Below are positions 34,736 through 45,600 of a stretch of DNA of 64,000 nucleotides, piece by piece (positions within the stretch are counted from its first letter, which is position 1; each line of letters opens with the position of its first letter). This DNA comes from Humibacillus xanthopallidus (GTDB taxonomy: Bacteria > Actinomycetota > Actinomycetes > Actinomycetales > Dermatophilaceae): the NCBI RefSeq assembly GCF_006716675.1, contig NZ_VFPM01000001.1:1736001-1800000 (forward strand), given 5' to 3'. The notes under the pieces were generated by a model. The model made no database searches and was not told the DNA's origin. It saw only the letters and a program-made list of their open reading frames with translations. A program made the translations under genes and the position numbers.

Positions 34736-35206
34736 GTGCTCGACTTGGCCAGCATCGACGTTGAGGAGATTGCCGCCGCATTGGCGGATCCCACGGACTA
34801 TGACCATCGGTGGCTGTTGGATCCGCGCACGGGCGAGGTCGTCTTCTGGACCAGCGACACGGGCATCGACGGTGAGAACCCCATCGAGATCGACGAGCTC
34901 GACCTCATCCTCATCGATCCGCTCCCGTCCTACATCTGGTACCGGGACATGGTCGACTTCGCCGACGGCATCAGCAACGGAACTGCCCGACGACGACTGG
35001 CTGCCGCGCTCGAAGGACGAGGAGCGTTTCGTCGTTTCAAGCACCAGATCTACGACAGCTTCCCCGATCTCATCCCGTACTGGCATGCCTTCCGCGACGT
35101 CCGCGCCCACGGTCGCGCCGTCGACTGGCTCCTCGAGAACGAGCTCATCGACGACGACGCTGCCGCAAAGTTCGCCGCTGACCATCCAGAACCAACATTG
35201 CCCTGA
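34736..35206 (+). CDS. UPF0158 family protein (156 aa)
   Basis: IAAALADPTDYDHRWLLDPRTGEVVFW and the later FRRFKHQIYDSFPDLIPYWHAFRDVRA block are the hallmarks of UPF0158 (landmarks RRFKHQI and WHAFRD). Family size matches. Function unknown. GTG start 34736. Confidence 0.85.
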   Translation: MLDLASIDVEEIAAALADPTDYDHRWLLDPRTGEVVFWTSDTGIDGENPIEIDELDLILIDPLPSYIWYRDMVDFADGISNGTARRRLAAALEGRGAFRRFKHQIYDSFPDLIPYWHAFRDVRAHGRAVDWLLENELIDDDAAAKFAADHPEPTLP

Positions 35207-35348
35207 CGCAGCCCCCGTGACGACGATGCGGGGGGCAAGAAGAGCGCATCACACCGGCGCCAGGTTCGCCTGTGTAGGCGCCGGCCGGACCGCCAAGTGG
35301 AGGCGGCATCCACCGCGCCGGCCTGTGTCTCGAATCCGGTCGACAACC

Positions 35349-36113
35349 TCAGATGGCCGACCAGCCGCCGTCACACGCGACGATGGCACCGTTCATGTTC
35401 CCTGCGTCATCGCTCAGGAGATAGGTGATCGTGGCGGCCAGGTCATCGGAGGTCGCGGGCGCCGGGATCGTCGTCTGCATGATGGGGCCCAGGACGGCCG
35501 CTGCGTGCTCTGAGTGGAACGGCGCCTCGATGTTGGTCATCACCGCACCCGGGGCGACCGCGTTGCATCGGATCCCGTTGCCCCGGTAGAAGACGGCCAC
35601 GCTCCTGGTGAACCCATTCACGGCGTGCTTGGACGCCGTATAGGCCACGCCGGCCGCTGAGGCGCGGAAGCTGGCCTCGGACGACACGTTCACGATGGAG
35701 CCGTGCCCGGCAGCGATCATGAGGGGCAGTACGGCCCGCGTCAGGCGCATGACGGCGTTGAGGTTGACGTCGAAGACCCGTTGCCACGTGGCGTCGTCGA
35801 CCTCAGCCGGCGGGAGGAAGGCGTCCATGATCCCGGCGATGTTGGCGAGGACGTCCACCCGGCCGTTGCAGGCGGCGACGACTGCTTCCACGTCGTCAGG
35901 ACTGACGAGGTCACCGGGCACCACGGTGAAGTCCAGGTCGGGGAAGTCGTCGACGAGTCCCTTGAGCCGTGGCTCGGAGATGTCGGCGGTGATGACGCGT
36001 GCGCCCTCCTGGGCGAGGCGCACGGCGGTGGCGCGACCGATGCCGGACCCGGCCCCGGTGACGATGGCCGTCTTGCCGGCGAACCGGCCGGCCGTGAACG
36101 CAGTGGCAGACAT
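35349..36113 (-). CDS. Short-chain dehydrogenase/reductase (254 aa)
   Basis: Classical [11 protein letters not shown] (NAD(P)-binding, about residues 20-27), NIAG, catalytic S (NVSSEASF), YTASK (Tyr-x3-Lys) and the terminal ACDGGWS. Full length. Oxidises or reduces an unknown alcohol/ketone. AGAGAGG precedes ATG 36113. Single-gene unit. Confidence 0.92.
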   Translation of the reverse strand: MSATAFTAGRFAGKTAIVTGAGSGIGRATAVRLAQEGARVITADISEPRLKGLVDDFPDLDFTVVPGDLVSPDDVEAVVAACNGRVDVLANIAGIMDAFLPPAEVDDATWQRVFDVNLNAVMRLTRAVLPLMIAAGHGSIVNVSSEASFRASAAGVAYTASKHAVNGFTRSVAVFYRGNGIRCNAVAPGAVMTNIEAPFHSEHAAAVLGPIMQTTIPAPATSDDLAATITYLLSDDAGNMNGAIVACDGGWSAI

Positions 36114-36319
36114 GGCAGGACCTCTCTGAACGCGGACAGTCGTGCGCTGTCCACCTTGGGTCTACGCCCCCAGCCGTGTTTCCGACAGGGACCAACGGCC
36201 CCCTGTCCGCCGGTGCGCCGAGACGGTCGGGTGGAGTCACTCGGCGGTCGCCGAGGAGGTCTGAGCACCGTCGTGGCGCTACTCGTACTCGGTGAGAGTG
36301 GGATGTCTCCGCACCAGCT

Positions 36320-36553
36320 GTGCAGGCGGTTCGTTTGAAACAGTCGATCGCCGCCACGTTCGATCGGCGCTCAACCCCCTTCTGGCTGCGGGCTATGGTT
36401 CAGACGCCGCTCCTGGACCGGTACGGGTACGCGCTTCTGGTGCGCCGTGGCTTCGGGCACCTCGCCCGTCACCCGGGCGTGGAGCCGGATCCCCGAGTGG
36501 TCGCCGAGGCTCGCAACGTCGGCTGGACTGTCGATCTGGAGCCGTGGACCTAG
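36320..36553 (+). CDS. Possible small hypothetical protein (77 aa)
   Basis: Basic protein (LDRYGYALLVRRGFGHLARHPG). No recognised family; no clear ribosome site. It fills an otherwise empty interval between the SDR and VOC genes. The frame could be chance. Confidence 0.3.
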   Translation: MQAVRLKQSIAATFDRRSTPFWLRAMVQTPLLDRYGYALLVRRGFGHLARHPGVEPDPRVVAEARNVGWTVDLEPWT

Positions 36554-36652
36554 CGAGCCGACCGCGTGGTCGGTCCTCCCCGGAGAACCGCAGCCGGAAC
36601 CGGGCCGCCGGCGGACCTGAGGAAATCGCGCGAAGTCGGTAGCGTCCCACGC

Positions 36653-37090
36653 ATGCCCATCAGACTCGAGAACGTCGGGATCGCCGTGCGCGACCTCGAG
36701 GCAGCTATCGCCTTCTTCACCGACCTCGGGCTGACCGTCCTCGGTCGTGACACGGTCAGCGGCGAATGGACCGACACCGCGGTCGGCCTCGACGGCAACC
36801 ACGCCAAGATCGCCATGCTCCAGACACCAGACGGAGACGGTCGCCTCGAGCTCTTCGAGTACATCCACCCCGACGCGATCGAGACAGAGCCCACCCGACC
36901 CAACGAGATCGGCATGCACCGCGTCGCCTTCTCGGTCGACGACATCGACGACGCCCTCGAGATCGCCGCGAGACACGGCTGCCACCCGCTTCGCGGCGTC
37001 GCGACGTACGCGGACGTGTACAAGCTGACGTACGTCCGCGGCCCCAGCGGCATCATCGTGATGCTCGCCGAGGACTTGACGAAGGGCTGA
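36653..37090 (+). CDS. VOC family protein, methylmalonyl-CoA epimerase/glyoxalase-like (145 aa)
   Basis: Two beta-alpha-beta-beta-beta repeats: RLENVGIAVRDLEAAIAFFTDLGLTVLG and GMHRVAFSVDDIDDALEIA, with RLELFEYIHP between and YVRGPSGIIVML at the end (landmarks VGIAV, ELFEY, HRVAF). Metal ligands (E, H) are at the expected places. Acts as a metal-dependent epimerase, lyase or dioxygenase on an unknown substrate. ATG 36653. Confidence 0.85.
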   Translation: MPIRLENVGIAVRDLEAAIAFFTDLGLTVLGRDTVSGEWTDTAVGLDGNHAKIAMLQTPDGDGRLELFEYIHPDAIETEPTRPNEIGMHRVAFSVDDIDDALEIAARHGCHPLRGVATYADVYKLTYVRGPSGIIVMLAEDLTKG

Positions 37091-37138
37091 CCCCGCCGCC
37101 GAACTGGTCCGCCGGCCAAGGGTTCTGGGCCGGGCGCC

Positions 37139-37777
37139 TCAGGGGCCGACGGAGTCGACGACCTCGCCCAACGGCATACGGTGCACGTGGGCCGAGGCGG
37201 GCACGTTTTGCACGAACCCGAGCTGCACCTGAAACCTCGTCGCGCCGAGCTGTGCCAGGCCCACCGACCAACGCCCCTCGGCCTCGTGGTGCTCCTCATC
37301 GGTGAGGGAGAGATCGTCGGGGTCGACATCCGGGAACGCGTGCGCCACCGCCGCCAGTGCTCCGCTGATGGCATCGTCCCTCGAGAGCGCGCCTCCTGCC
37401 GCTCGAGACGTGCGCGCCACCGTGGCGAAGGCGGCCTGGACCGCACGAGTGAGGTCCGTGACGGGTTGGGCGCCGGGTGCGTCCTCGTCAACAGCGAGCC
37501 GTATCGACAGGTGCGCCTCACCCAGCCCGCCGCGGTCGCTGCGGTGCGATCGGGCCACGTCCACCACCCACGACGGCGGACCGCCCACCGCATCGAGCAC
37601 CGGCTCGAGGCCCTCGAGCAGGGACACCTCGTCGAACCGACCACCCCCGTCCCTCGCGTCGCCGGCGGGCGTGAGGTCCAAGAGGTAGACGTCATGCGGC
37701 ACGTCCTCGAGGGACCTCGCGCAGGCGACGGTGACTCGGAGGCTGGCCACATGTCCCTGACGAAGCGCGGTGAGCAT
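37139..37777 (-). CDS. Hypothetical protein (212 aa)
   Basis: Mixed alpha/beta sequence with SLLEGLEPVLDAVGGPPSWVVDVARSHRS and HVHRMPLGEVVDSVGP at the end. No family recognised, no signal or membrane segment. ATG 37777 preferred over a start five codons upstream. Convergent with the VOC gene. Confidence 0.55.
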   Translation of the reverse strand: MLTALRQGHVASLRVTVACARSLEDVPHDVYLLDLTPAGDARDGGGRFDEVSLLEGLEPVLDAVGGPPSWVVDVARSHRSDRGGLGEAHLSIRLAVDEDAPGAQPVTDLTRAVQAAFATVARTSRAAGGALSRDDAISGALAAVAHAFPDVDPDDLSLTDEEHHEAEGRWSVGLAQLGATRFQVQLGFVQNVPASAHVHRMPLGEVVDSVGP

Positions 37778-37972
37778 GACCCCAGCCTTCACCTCTCGCG
37801 CCCGCAGGACAACGACGGGCGCTCCCCGGGACCCTCGTCAAGTCACCCGAGCCGGCACCAGGCAGAGTGGTGTCGCACGTCCCGGCCGTCGGGCGCTGTC
37901 TCTCACCCACGTACCCTCAAGCGGACGTCGCGCGCAGTGCTGGCGCCGACTCGCTGCGAGTACATTGCCGAA

Positions 37973-38497
37973 GTGCCTCGGCAGCCCGTTCGCCTGATCA
38001 CCGCACGGTTGTCGCTGCGGCAGCCAGCGCAGGCTGATGCCGCAGCGATCCTCGAGATCCTCTCGAATCCGTATGTCGTGCAGCACAACCCGTCGGATCT
38101 GATGACGGATCTCGAGGCCGCCGAGGCATTGGTGAGGCACTGGCTGGGACATTGGGAGACCTACGGCTTCGGAAACTGTTGCGTGTTCGACGAGAAGACC
38201 GGTCGACTGGTTGGCAGCTGTGGAGTCCGGTGGATGACGATCCATGGGGACCGCGTCCTCAATCTCATGTACCGCTTTCATCCATCGACCTGGGGACACG
38301 GCTACGCCACGGAAGCCGCGGCCGCCGTGCTGCACTGGGCGCAGGAGTCGCTTCCCGCCGAGCTCGTCGTCGCCCGCATCAGGCCCACGAATCTTGCCAG
38401 TCAGAGGGTCGCCACGAAGATCGGCCTGCGACGAGATCCTGCCTTCGACGACCAGGGCGAGGATGGCGTGGACTGGGCGTTCAGCGACCGCCCGTGA
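37973..38497 (+). CDS. GNAT N-acetyltransferase, RimJ/RimL type (174 aa)
   Basis: RLITARLSLRQPAQADAAAILEI is the typical start of the RimJ/L group; HPSTWGHGYATEAAAAVLHWA carries the acetyl-CoA pyrophosphate loop, and RPTNLASQRVATKIGLRRD the C-terminal motif. Acetylates an unknown amine or protein N-terminus. GTG 37973. Confidence 0.85.
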   Translation: MPRQPVRLITARLSLRQPAQADAAAILEILSNPYVVQHNPSDLMTDLEAAEALVRHWLGHWETYGFGNCCVFDEKTGRLVGSCGVRWMTIHGDRVLNLMYRFHPSTWGHGYATEAAAAVLHWAQESLPAELVVARIRPTNLASQRVATKIGLRRDPAFDDQGEDGVDWAFSDRP

Positions 38498-38550
38498 GCT
38501 CGGTCGGTGAGTGGACGTGACCCGCTCGGGCAACGTGCCAGGGTTTGTGC

Positions 38551-38979
38551 GTGATCACCACGATGACGAGCGGCGACCTCGACGCCTGCGTGTCCCTCTA
38601 CGTCGACACCTTCAATGCGCCGCCGTGGAACGAGTCGTGGACTGACGACGATGCCGCGCAGCGGCTCGGTGACTTCCTCGCAACTCCGCGGGCATACGGT
38701 GTCTGCTCGCTGAGCTCAGATGGGCAGGTACTCGGGTTCGCGCTCGGCCATCTCGAACGCTCACAAGGCGACGACCACTTCCTGCTCAAGGAGATGTGCG
38801 TCCGCACGAGCATGCAGCGCGAGGGGCACGGCACCCGGTTGCTTCAGGCTCTCACCGACCATCTCGCGCACGTGCGGCACTGGTACCTCCTCACCGCGCG
38901 TGACAGCGACGCGTCAGCCTTCTACGAAAGGAACGGCTTCCGCCCCGCCGGACGTCTGGGCGTTTTCGTCCGCCCCTGA
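38551..38979 (+). CDS. GNAT N-acetyltransferase (142 aa)
   Basis: KEMCVRTSMQREGHGTRLLQAL is the acetyl-CoA-binding motif A and ARDSDASAFYERNGFRPAGR motif B. GTG 38551 chosen; a TTG two codons upstream is possible. It follows the other GNAT gene after 53 bp and may be co-transcribed with it. Substrate unknown. Confidence 0.85.
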   Translation: MITTMTSGDLDACVSLYVDTFNAPPWNESWTDDDAAQRLGDFLATPRAYGVCSLSSDGQVLGFALGHLERSQGDDHFLLKEMCVRTSMQREGHGTRLLQALTDHLAHVRHWYLLTARDSDASAFYERNGFRPAGRLGVFVRP

Positions 38980-39044
38980 ACTGGCCACTCGAGGGCGATG
39001 CGTTGACCGGTCGGGGACCCCTCCCAAGAGTGCGACACTGCGGC

Positions 39045-39890
39045 ATGAGCACCTACCCGCTGGAACTTCAGACTCGATCCGTCGAGGTCGGCAGCGACGC
39101 CGCCAAGCGACTGCGGGTCTTCAACGCGGTGATGGGGTTGCTGCACCTGCTCTCCGGCTCGGCCATGCTCGCCCTGAGCAACGACTTCGCACTTCCGGTG
39201 TCCACCTTCGCGCTGAACGGACCGCCCGGGACGCCACTCTCCCAAGGCGTCACGAACCTCGTGTTCGAGGTCCCGCTGGGGGCGGCAACCGCGTCCTTCC
39301 TTTTCCTGTCGGCGTTCTTCCACTTCCTCATCGCCTCGCCGTGGGGCTTTCCGCGCTACGTCGACGAGCTGTCGAAGGGACGCAACCGCTTCCGTTGGGT
39401 GGAGTACAGCCTCTCCTCGACGCTGATGATCGTCCTCATCAGCCTGGTGCTGGGGATCTCCGACCTCGCCGCCCTCATCGGGCTCGGCATCGCCAACGTC
39501 TCGATGATCCTGTTCGGGTGGCTGATGGAGATGTCCAACAACGGTTTGATGCACGGCAAGGGAGGGCATTCGGTCCGCGGGCAGCGCGCGTGGTGGACGC
39601 CCTTCTGGTTCGGCTGCATCGCCGGTGTCGGACCGTGGCTGGCGGCTGCGGCATACCTCGTCGTCAACGTGGCCGTGAAGGACGGGCCCGGCCCGCCGGG
39701 ATTCGTCTACGGGATCATCGTCTCGCTCTTCGTGTTCTTCAACAGCTTCGCCATCAACCAGTGGTTGCAGTACAAGCAGGTCGGCAGGTGGCAGAACTAC
39801 CTGACCGGTGAGCGCACCTACATCGTCCTCAGTCTCGTCGCGAAGAGCCTGCTGGCCTGGCAGGTCTTCGCCAACGTCCTCGTCGGCTGA
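39045..39890 (+). CDS. Heliorhodopsin (281 aa)
   Basis: Seven hydrophobic segments. The retinal Schiff-base lysine is K267 in VAKSLLAWQVFANVL (helix 7), and the counterion-type Glu is E120 in RWVEYSLSSTLM (helix 3). Both are heliorhodopsin hallmarks, together with the long first loop and the N-terminus-in arrangement expected for the family. Heliorhodopsins are light-responsive, slow-photocycle proteins usually regarded as sensors or enzyme regulators rather than pumps. ATG 39045. No retinal biosynthesis gene is in the window. Confidence 0.93.
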   Translation: MSTYPLELQTRSVEVGSDAAKRLRVFNAVMGLLHLLSGSAMLALSNDFALPVSTFALNGPPGTPLSQGVTNLVFEVPLGAATASFLFLSAFFHFLIASPWGFPRYVDELSKGRNRFRWVEYSLSSTLMIVLISLVLGISDLAALIGLGIANVSMILFGWLMEMSNNGLMHGKGGHSVRGQRAWWTPFWFGCIAGVGPWLAAAAYLVVNVAVKDGPGPPGFVYGIIVSLFVFFNSFAINQWLQYKQVGRWQNYLTGERTYIVLSLVAKSLLAWQVFANVLVG

Positions 39891-39950
39891 CTGGGCAGCG
39901 TCCCCGCCCAAGGGGCGCCGCCAAGGCCACCCAACGCCAGCCGGACCCCG

Positions 39951-41414
39951 TCACCGCATCGGGTCGGCGGCTCCCTCCCGCGTCGGGTCGCCGGCGCCGA
40001 CCACATCGACCACACCGGGCGCCCCGGGCGAGCCAACAGCCAGACCCTCCTCCGGCTCAGGCGCGGAAGCGCGCGCGTCGGCGAGCACATCAGCCGGCAC
40101 GTGCAGCGTGAGGAACTCCTTCGCCCGCCGCGTCGCCGGGTGGATGCCGACCGTTGCGACGACGATGATCGCGGCGATGACGAGCCAGCCGCCAGCGCCC
40201 CAGTTCATCGCGAGGAACGTGTAGACCGCGGGAGCCCAGACCTTCCCGAGGGTGGCGCTCAGCTCAGCGGCACCCTGGTAGGCCCCCCGCTGCCGCGGGT
40301 CCATGAGCTCGGCCTCGAACGACCAGCTCGCGGCCGACATGTAGAGCTCGGCCCCCGTCACCGTGACGTGCCCGAGCCACACGAGCGCGATCGTCACCCA
40401 GCCGACCGTGTCGTGCGTCGCCAGCGTGATGATGCAGGACACGACGAAGAAGACGGACGAGATCCGGACGGCCCGCAGGGCGGTCGGCACGTTCCGCACG
40501 CCACGCGAGGTCACCATCGGCAGGAAGATGCACATGACGGTGTTCGTGCCGAAGAGGAACGCGAGGAGCACCCGCGGAGCGTCCGTCTTCTCCACGAGCC
40601 ACAGCGGGATGACGACGTTGAGCAGGACCTGGTTCGTCCAGAACACGCCGATGAAGAACGACGTGAGCAGCCATCCCGGGTTACGCAGCGGACCGGGCCC
40701 GGGGACCTTCACCTTCCGCTCTTCGGGGGTGCGCTCGTCGTGCGCCGCCTTCGGGAGGCGGCCGATCGCGACGGCGTTCACGAGGAACATCAGGGCCGTG
40801 AACCACGGCAGCGCGTGCAGGACGTCGTTGGAGTGGAACGCGAGGGCGATGCCCCCGAGCATCGAACCGAGGGTGAAGCCGACGTTGAGCGCGGAGTACA
40901 TGTACGCGCGCGACTTCACGCGCTCGCCGGCCGGGAGCACGTCGATCGTGTAGGCCCCGTATGCCGCCCCGCCGAGCGCGCCGATGACCTCCATCCCCAC
41001 GGCCATCGCGACGTAGCCATCGAAGCCGGTGATGAACGGCCACACCGAGAACATCGCGGCCTGGCCGGCCGCGCTGAGCGCCCACATCCTCCGCGGGCCG
41101 AAACGGTCGACGAGCTTGCCCATCGGCAGCGCCGCGAGGAACGCCGCGACCCCCGCGATGGTCAGGCCGAGCCCGACCTGGGCGGCCGAGAGCCCGACGA
41201 TCTGGGTGAAGAACACCGCCGATCCGGTCATGAACGTGCCCTCGCCCAGCGCGAAGAGCAGCGACTGGGCCGAGAGCCGCCCGGCCAGAGGTGACGGAGG
41301 ACGCACGTGACGACGGAGGGCTGCAACAATCACGCGAGGATTCTTCAGACCCTGCCAGGCCGGTGTCACCCCAATTTTCCGCTTTGTGACGCGGCGTCCA
41401 CGGCCCGAGGTCAT
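39951..41414 (-). CDS. MFS transporter (487 aa)
   Basis: About twelve membrane helices. The MFS loop 2-3 motif appears as GKLVDRFGPRRMW. Polytopic core from SLLFALGEGTFMTGSAVFF to WLVIAAIIVVATVGI, then a cytosolic Pro/Ala tail of about 50 residues. Probably a drug or metabolite exporter. It lies 20 bp downstream of the regulator gene at 41435, so the two form an operon. ATG 41414; the start is uncertain by a few codons. Confidence 0.88.
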   Translation of the reverse strand: MTSGRGRRVTKRKIGVTPAWQGLKNPRVIVAALRRHVRPPSPLAGRLSAQSLLFALGEGTFMTGSAVFFTQIVGLSAAQVGLGLTIAGVAAFLAALPMGKLVDRFGPRRMWALSAAGQAAMFSVWPFITGFDGYVAMAVGMEVIGALGGAAYGAYTIDVLPAGERVKSRAYMYSALNVGFTLGSMLGGIALAFHSNDVLHALPWFTALMFLVNAVAIGRLPKAAHDERTPEERKVKVPGPGPLRNPGWLLTSFFIGVFWTNQVLLNVVIPLWLVEKTDAPRVLLAFLFGTNTVMCIFLPMVTSRGVRNVPTALRAVRISSVFFVVSCIITLATHDTVGWVTIALVWLGHVTVTGAELYMSAASWSFEAELMDPRQRGAYQGAAELSATLGKVWAPAVYTFLAMNWGAGGWLVIAAIIVVATVGIHPATRRAKEFLTLHVPADVLADARASAPEPEEGLAVGSPGAPGVVDVVGAGDPTREGAADPMR

Positions 41415-41434
41415 CGGCCGGGGACGCCGCCCTC

Positions 41435-42448
41435 TCAGGTCCCGGGGCGGCGGGTGACCCATCCCCGCTCGGACGCCTCCCAGCCGAGCTGCAGACGCGT
41501 CGTCGAGCCCGTCAGAGCCATGAGGGCCTTGAGCCGCCGCTGCACGGTGCGGCCGCTCATCCGCAGCTGGCGCCCAACGGCCTCGTCGGTGAGCCCACTC
41601 AGCATGAGCGAGAGCAGTGCGGCGTCGAGGCTGTCCGGACCCGGGGCGCTGCCTTCGTCAACACCACGCTCCGGTCCGAGGACGACGGGAACGCCGCCGG
41701 CCCAGACGGCCTCGAAGAGCGTCACGAGTGACCGGACCAGGCTGGGCGCTCGGATGACGACAGCAGCCGCGTCGTACCCCCGGACGGACAGCGGCGCCAT
41801 CGCGACGGCCCGGTCGATGACGAGCAGCTTGGTCGGCACCTTGTCGACGGTGCGGATCAGGGCGTTGGCGCCGAGGGCGTCGCGAGCCTCGCCGGCCGTC
41901 GCCGCGTCCTCGAGGGCGCCACGCTCGATCACGACGCGGAAGCCGACGCCACGATCTAGAGCCTGCTGCTCGGCCTGGTTGTCCTCGGGTCCCACCGCCA
42001 CCGGCTGGGCGTCGACGAACGAGAGGACCTCGTCTCGAGCTCCCAGCTCGAGCTGGAGGAACCGCCCGCGGACGGCCTCGGCACCGAGTGCGACCTCGAC
42101 GAGGTCGCCGACGTCGGCGTGGTTGACGTCCTGACGGAAGATCTCGGTCAGCTTGGCCACCGAGGTCTCGGCGAGCGACAGGTCGTGCCGGCGTGAGTTG
42201 AGCAGCCCCTGGAGCGCGACGTCAGGGGCGGTCGGAAACCACAGCGGCGGGTCGCCCTGGAAGGTGGAGACCTCGACCAGCCCGAGGTCTCGCAGCGAGC
42301 GGAGCACCGCGTGCACCTCGCCGTGGGTGCGACCCCACCGCTCGGCGAGCACCCGCTCGGTGCCTCCACCGTCGACGACCAGCGACTGGTAGAGGTGCTG
42401 CTGGGCCGCACTCAGGCCCAGGGCCGTGAGGTCGACATCGAGCGTCAT
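41435..42448 (-). CDS. TrmB-like / LuxR-type HTH regulator (337 aa)
   Basis: N-terminal winged helix of the TrmB/MarR kind (LGLSAAQQHLYQSLVVDGGG, then LRSLRDLGLVEV), a middle ligand or phospholipase-D-like region, and a C-terminal LuxR-type HTH (GLTDEAVGRQLRMSGRTVQRRLKALM). ATG 42448 or GTG 42475. It is divergent from the secreted subtilase and upstream of the MFS gene, so it may control either. A CGACATGTCG palindrome at 42509-42518 in the divergent region is a candidate operator. Confidence 0.8.
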   Translation of the reverse strand: MTLDVDLTALGLSAAQQHLYQSLVVDGGGTERVLAERWGRTHGEVHAVLRSLRDLGLVEVSTFQGDPPLWFPTAPDVALQGLLNSRRHDLSLAETSVAKLTEIFRQDVNHADVGDLVEVALGAEAVRGRFLQLELGARDEVLSFVDAQPVAVGPEDNQAEQQALDRGVGFRVVIERGALEDAATAGEARDALGANALIRTVDKVPTKLLVIDRAVAMAPLSVRGYDAAAVVIRAPSLVRSLVTLFEAVWAGGVPVVLGPERGVDEGSAPGPDSLDAALLSLMLSGLTDEAVGRQLRMSGRTVQRRLKALMALTGSTTRLQLGWEASERGWVTRRPGT

Positions 42449-42508
42449 GGTCTGCTGCGGGAGGCGCTGCGACACGGCGCGAGGCCCGCGAGGAGGAATG
42501 TCGAGAAG

Positions 42509-42518
42509 ACGACATGTC
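42509..42518. promoter_or_regulatory. Palindrome CGACATGTCG in divergent promoter region
   Basis: Perfect 10-bp palindrome between the regulator (minus) and the protease (plus). A possible operator for the TrmB/LuxR-like regulator; short enough to be chance. Confidence 0.3.
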
Positions 42519-42698
42519 GCCTATCTACCCGCGCGAAGGGCTTCCGCGCCCTTCCGGTCACTTGACACGCTCCTCTCGGTGCCGGTCCCTCGCCCTGCCA
42601 ATCCGAGGGCCGCTCCTGGCAATGATGCCCCAACCAGGGCCTCTGCCGCGTCCCGACCCCGGCTGAGCCCGGGGCTCCACACCCACGGAGGTCCCTCC

Positions 42699-45600
42699 AT
42701 GCGCCGGAACTGGCGTCATCACACCCTCGCGTCCGCCGGCGTGCTCGCCATCGCCGCGACCGCCCTGTCCCCGTCCGTCCTCGCAGCCTCGGCCGTCCCG
42801 GCCGCCGGCGACACCAAGCCGATCGTCGGTGCTTCCGGCCGAGGTGCTGCCCCCCAGTCGGCGACGGTCACCCTCATCTCGGGCGACCGGGTCAGGGTCA
42901 CCCGGTCCGCCGACGGCCAGCCTCTCGCCCAGCTGCTCCCCGGTGAGGACGGCACGGTGGCGGACCACGAGACACTGCGCGACGGCGACAACCTCTACGT
43001 CTTCCCGGCCGGGGCGAGCGCCGCCCTGGCCACGGGCCGCGTCGACCGGGAGCTGTTCAACGTGACCGGCCTCGTCGCCGCGGGAGTCGACGACGCCCAC
43101 GCCGACTCGATCCGCCTCATCGTGCAGTACGACGAGGGCAGCCGCACCGTGTCAGGGGCCACCCCCGTCCCGACCGGGGCGAGCGGCAGCACGGCGCTCT
43201 CGTCGGTCAACTCCCTCGCCTACGCGGTGGCCAAGGCCGACGTCCGGGCAGCCTGGGACCAGCTGACCGACACGCAATCCAGCAGCGGCAGCGGCTTGGC
43301 CAAGGTCTGGCTCGACCGGCCAGTCAGCCCCACCCTCGCCGACTGGACCGCGCAGATCGGCGCGCCGGTCGCATGGCAGGCCGGCATCGACGGCGCCGGG
43401 AGCACCGTGGCGGTGCTCGACACCGGGGTCGACGCCGACCACCCCGACCTCGCAGGACGGATCGAAGCGACGAAGGACTTCACGGGATCCGCCCACGGCG
43501 TGGACGACCTCGTCGGCCACGGCACTCACGTCGCGTCGACGATCGCCGGCACCGGGGCCGCCAGCGGCGGCACGGAGCGCGGCGTCGCCCCCGGGGCGAA
43601 GCTCATCATCGGCAAAGTCCTCGGCGACTCCGGCGGCGGCTACGACTCCGACATCATCGAGGGCATGCAGTGGGCCGTGGCCAGCCACGCCGATGTCGTC
43701 TCCATGAGCCTGGGCAGCACTGCACCCGCCACGACGTGCGACGACCCCATCGCCCAGGCGGTCGAGGAGCTCTCGACGTCGAGCACGAGCCTGTTCGTCA
43801 TCGCGGCGGGCAACATGGGGTCGAAGCAGAACACCGTGTCGAGCCCCGGGTGCGCCACCTCAGCCCTGACCGTGGGTGCCGTCGACTCGGAGAACGCCAC
43901 GGCGTACTTCTCCAGCCGCGGGCCGGTCGGCGGGAGCCACCTCGTCAAGCCCGAGATCGCCGCGCCCGGCGTGAACATCCTGGCAGCGGCAGCGGGCGGT
44001 CGCGGACCCTACGCCTACCGCACGATGTCGGGCACCTCCATGGCGACGCCGCACGTCGCGGGCGCCGCAGCCCTTGCGAAGGAGGCGAACCCGTCGCTCA
44101 CGGGCGCCGACATCAAGGCCCTGCTGACGTCGTCGGCAGACCCGACCGTGACCGGTCCGGCGCAGGAGGTGGGCACCGGCACGCTCGACGTGCGCCGGAT
44201 GCTGTCGCAGACCGTCGTCGGCCAGTCCAGCGTCTACGGGGGTGCCTTCGCCTACCCGCAGACCAAGGAGTACAAGGCGAAGAGCCTCACCTACACCAAC
44301 CGTGGTGATGCCCCGGCCGACCTGCGCCTCAATGTCGAGCACGTCACCGGCAACGACGGCAGCCAGGTCAACACGCCGCTCGTCCGCCTGCCTCAGCACG
44401 TCGTCGTCCCGGCGCATGCCAGCGTGGAGGTTCCCGTCACGGTGCAGCTCGGGGCGAACATCCCCAACAGCGCGCTCGGTGACATCACCGCCCGGATCGT
44501 CGCGACCGACGGCACCCAGCGTGTCTCCACGGCGTTCGGCCTCTACGCCGACGCGCCCGCTGTCAAGGTCACGGTCAAGGTGGTGGACCGCAACGGCAGC
44601 CTGGCCAAGGGTTCCTCCTCGGTCGACCTCATCAACACCGACACCGCGAACGGCGAGCGCCGCCCGGTCGCTGGCAAGGACCAGACCTACACGGTCCGTC
44701 CGGGCCGCTACTTCCTCTCGTCGTTCGTCCTGACGCCCACGCCGGAAGCGTCGTCAAAGGCATCCCCCGCGTCGGTGAGCTACCTCGCCCGGCCCGAAGT
44801 GACCGTCGACAAGGACACGACCATCGTCCTCGACGCCCGCCAGGCCCACCCGCTGACCGTCTCGACGCAGCAGCAGTCCGAGCTGCGGTCGACGACGCTC
44901 ACCTTCGAGCGACTGTTCAACCCGTCGTTCGTGCACTCCGGCTCGATGTCGACCGGGCCGGGCACTCGCGAGATCTACGCCCAGGTCGACGGCAAGGTGA
45001 GCAAGGGCGACGGCTCCTACGAGTTCGGTCACTGGACCCGCAAGATCGCCCCCCTCGTCTCCTCGATGACGACCTCGGGTGGTCTCGCCCTGCACCCGCT
45101 CTCGCCCAAGGCCGGCATCGGCAACCTCGACGGCGACGGCACCGCGCCGGTGGTCTCGGTGGGAGCCGGCAGCGCGGCCGACTTCACGGCTGCTGGTGAC
45201 GTCACGGGCAAGATCGTGGTGGCCCGCCTCGCGGCCGGGGCCAGCGACTCCGCGGTCCAGAGCCGCGCAGCCGCCGCCAAGGCGAAGACGCTCCTGCTCT
45301 ACCGCGACGAACCGGGCACGTGGCTCGCGACTGCCGGCATCAACCCGGCATCGGTCCCCGTCTACACGCTGCCTCTCGCGGACGGCTCGGCGCTCGACGC
45401 CGAGATCATGGCCGGCCCCACGAGCCTCACGTGGTCGGCCCAGGCGAAGACGCCGTACGCGTACACCCTCGGCTTCTTCTCCGACGGCCAGCTCGTCACG
45501 GCGCAGAAGCACGACGTCGCCGACTCCTCGCTCGGCGCCATCGACGCCACCTACACGAGCATGGGCGTAGCCAGCGACTTCGGCGACATGACCGCAGCCC

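Noticed and set aside
37838..38533. Minus-strand 231-aa frame
   Set aside because: Antisense to the clear GNAT gene at 37973-38497.
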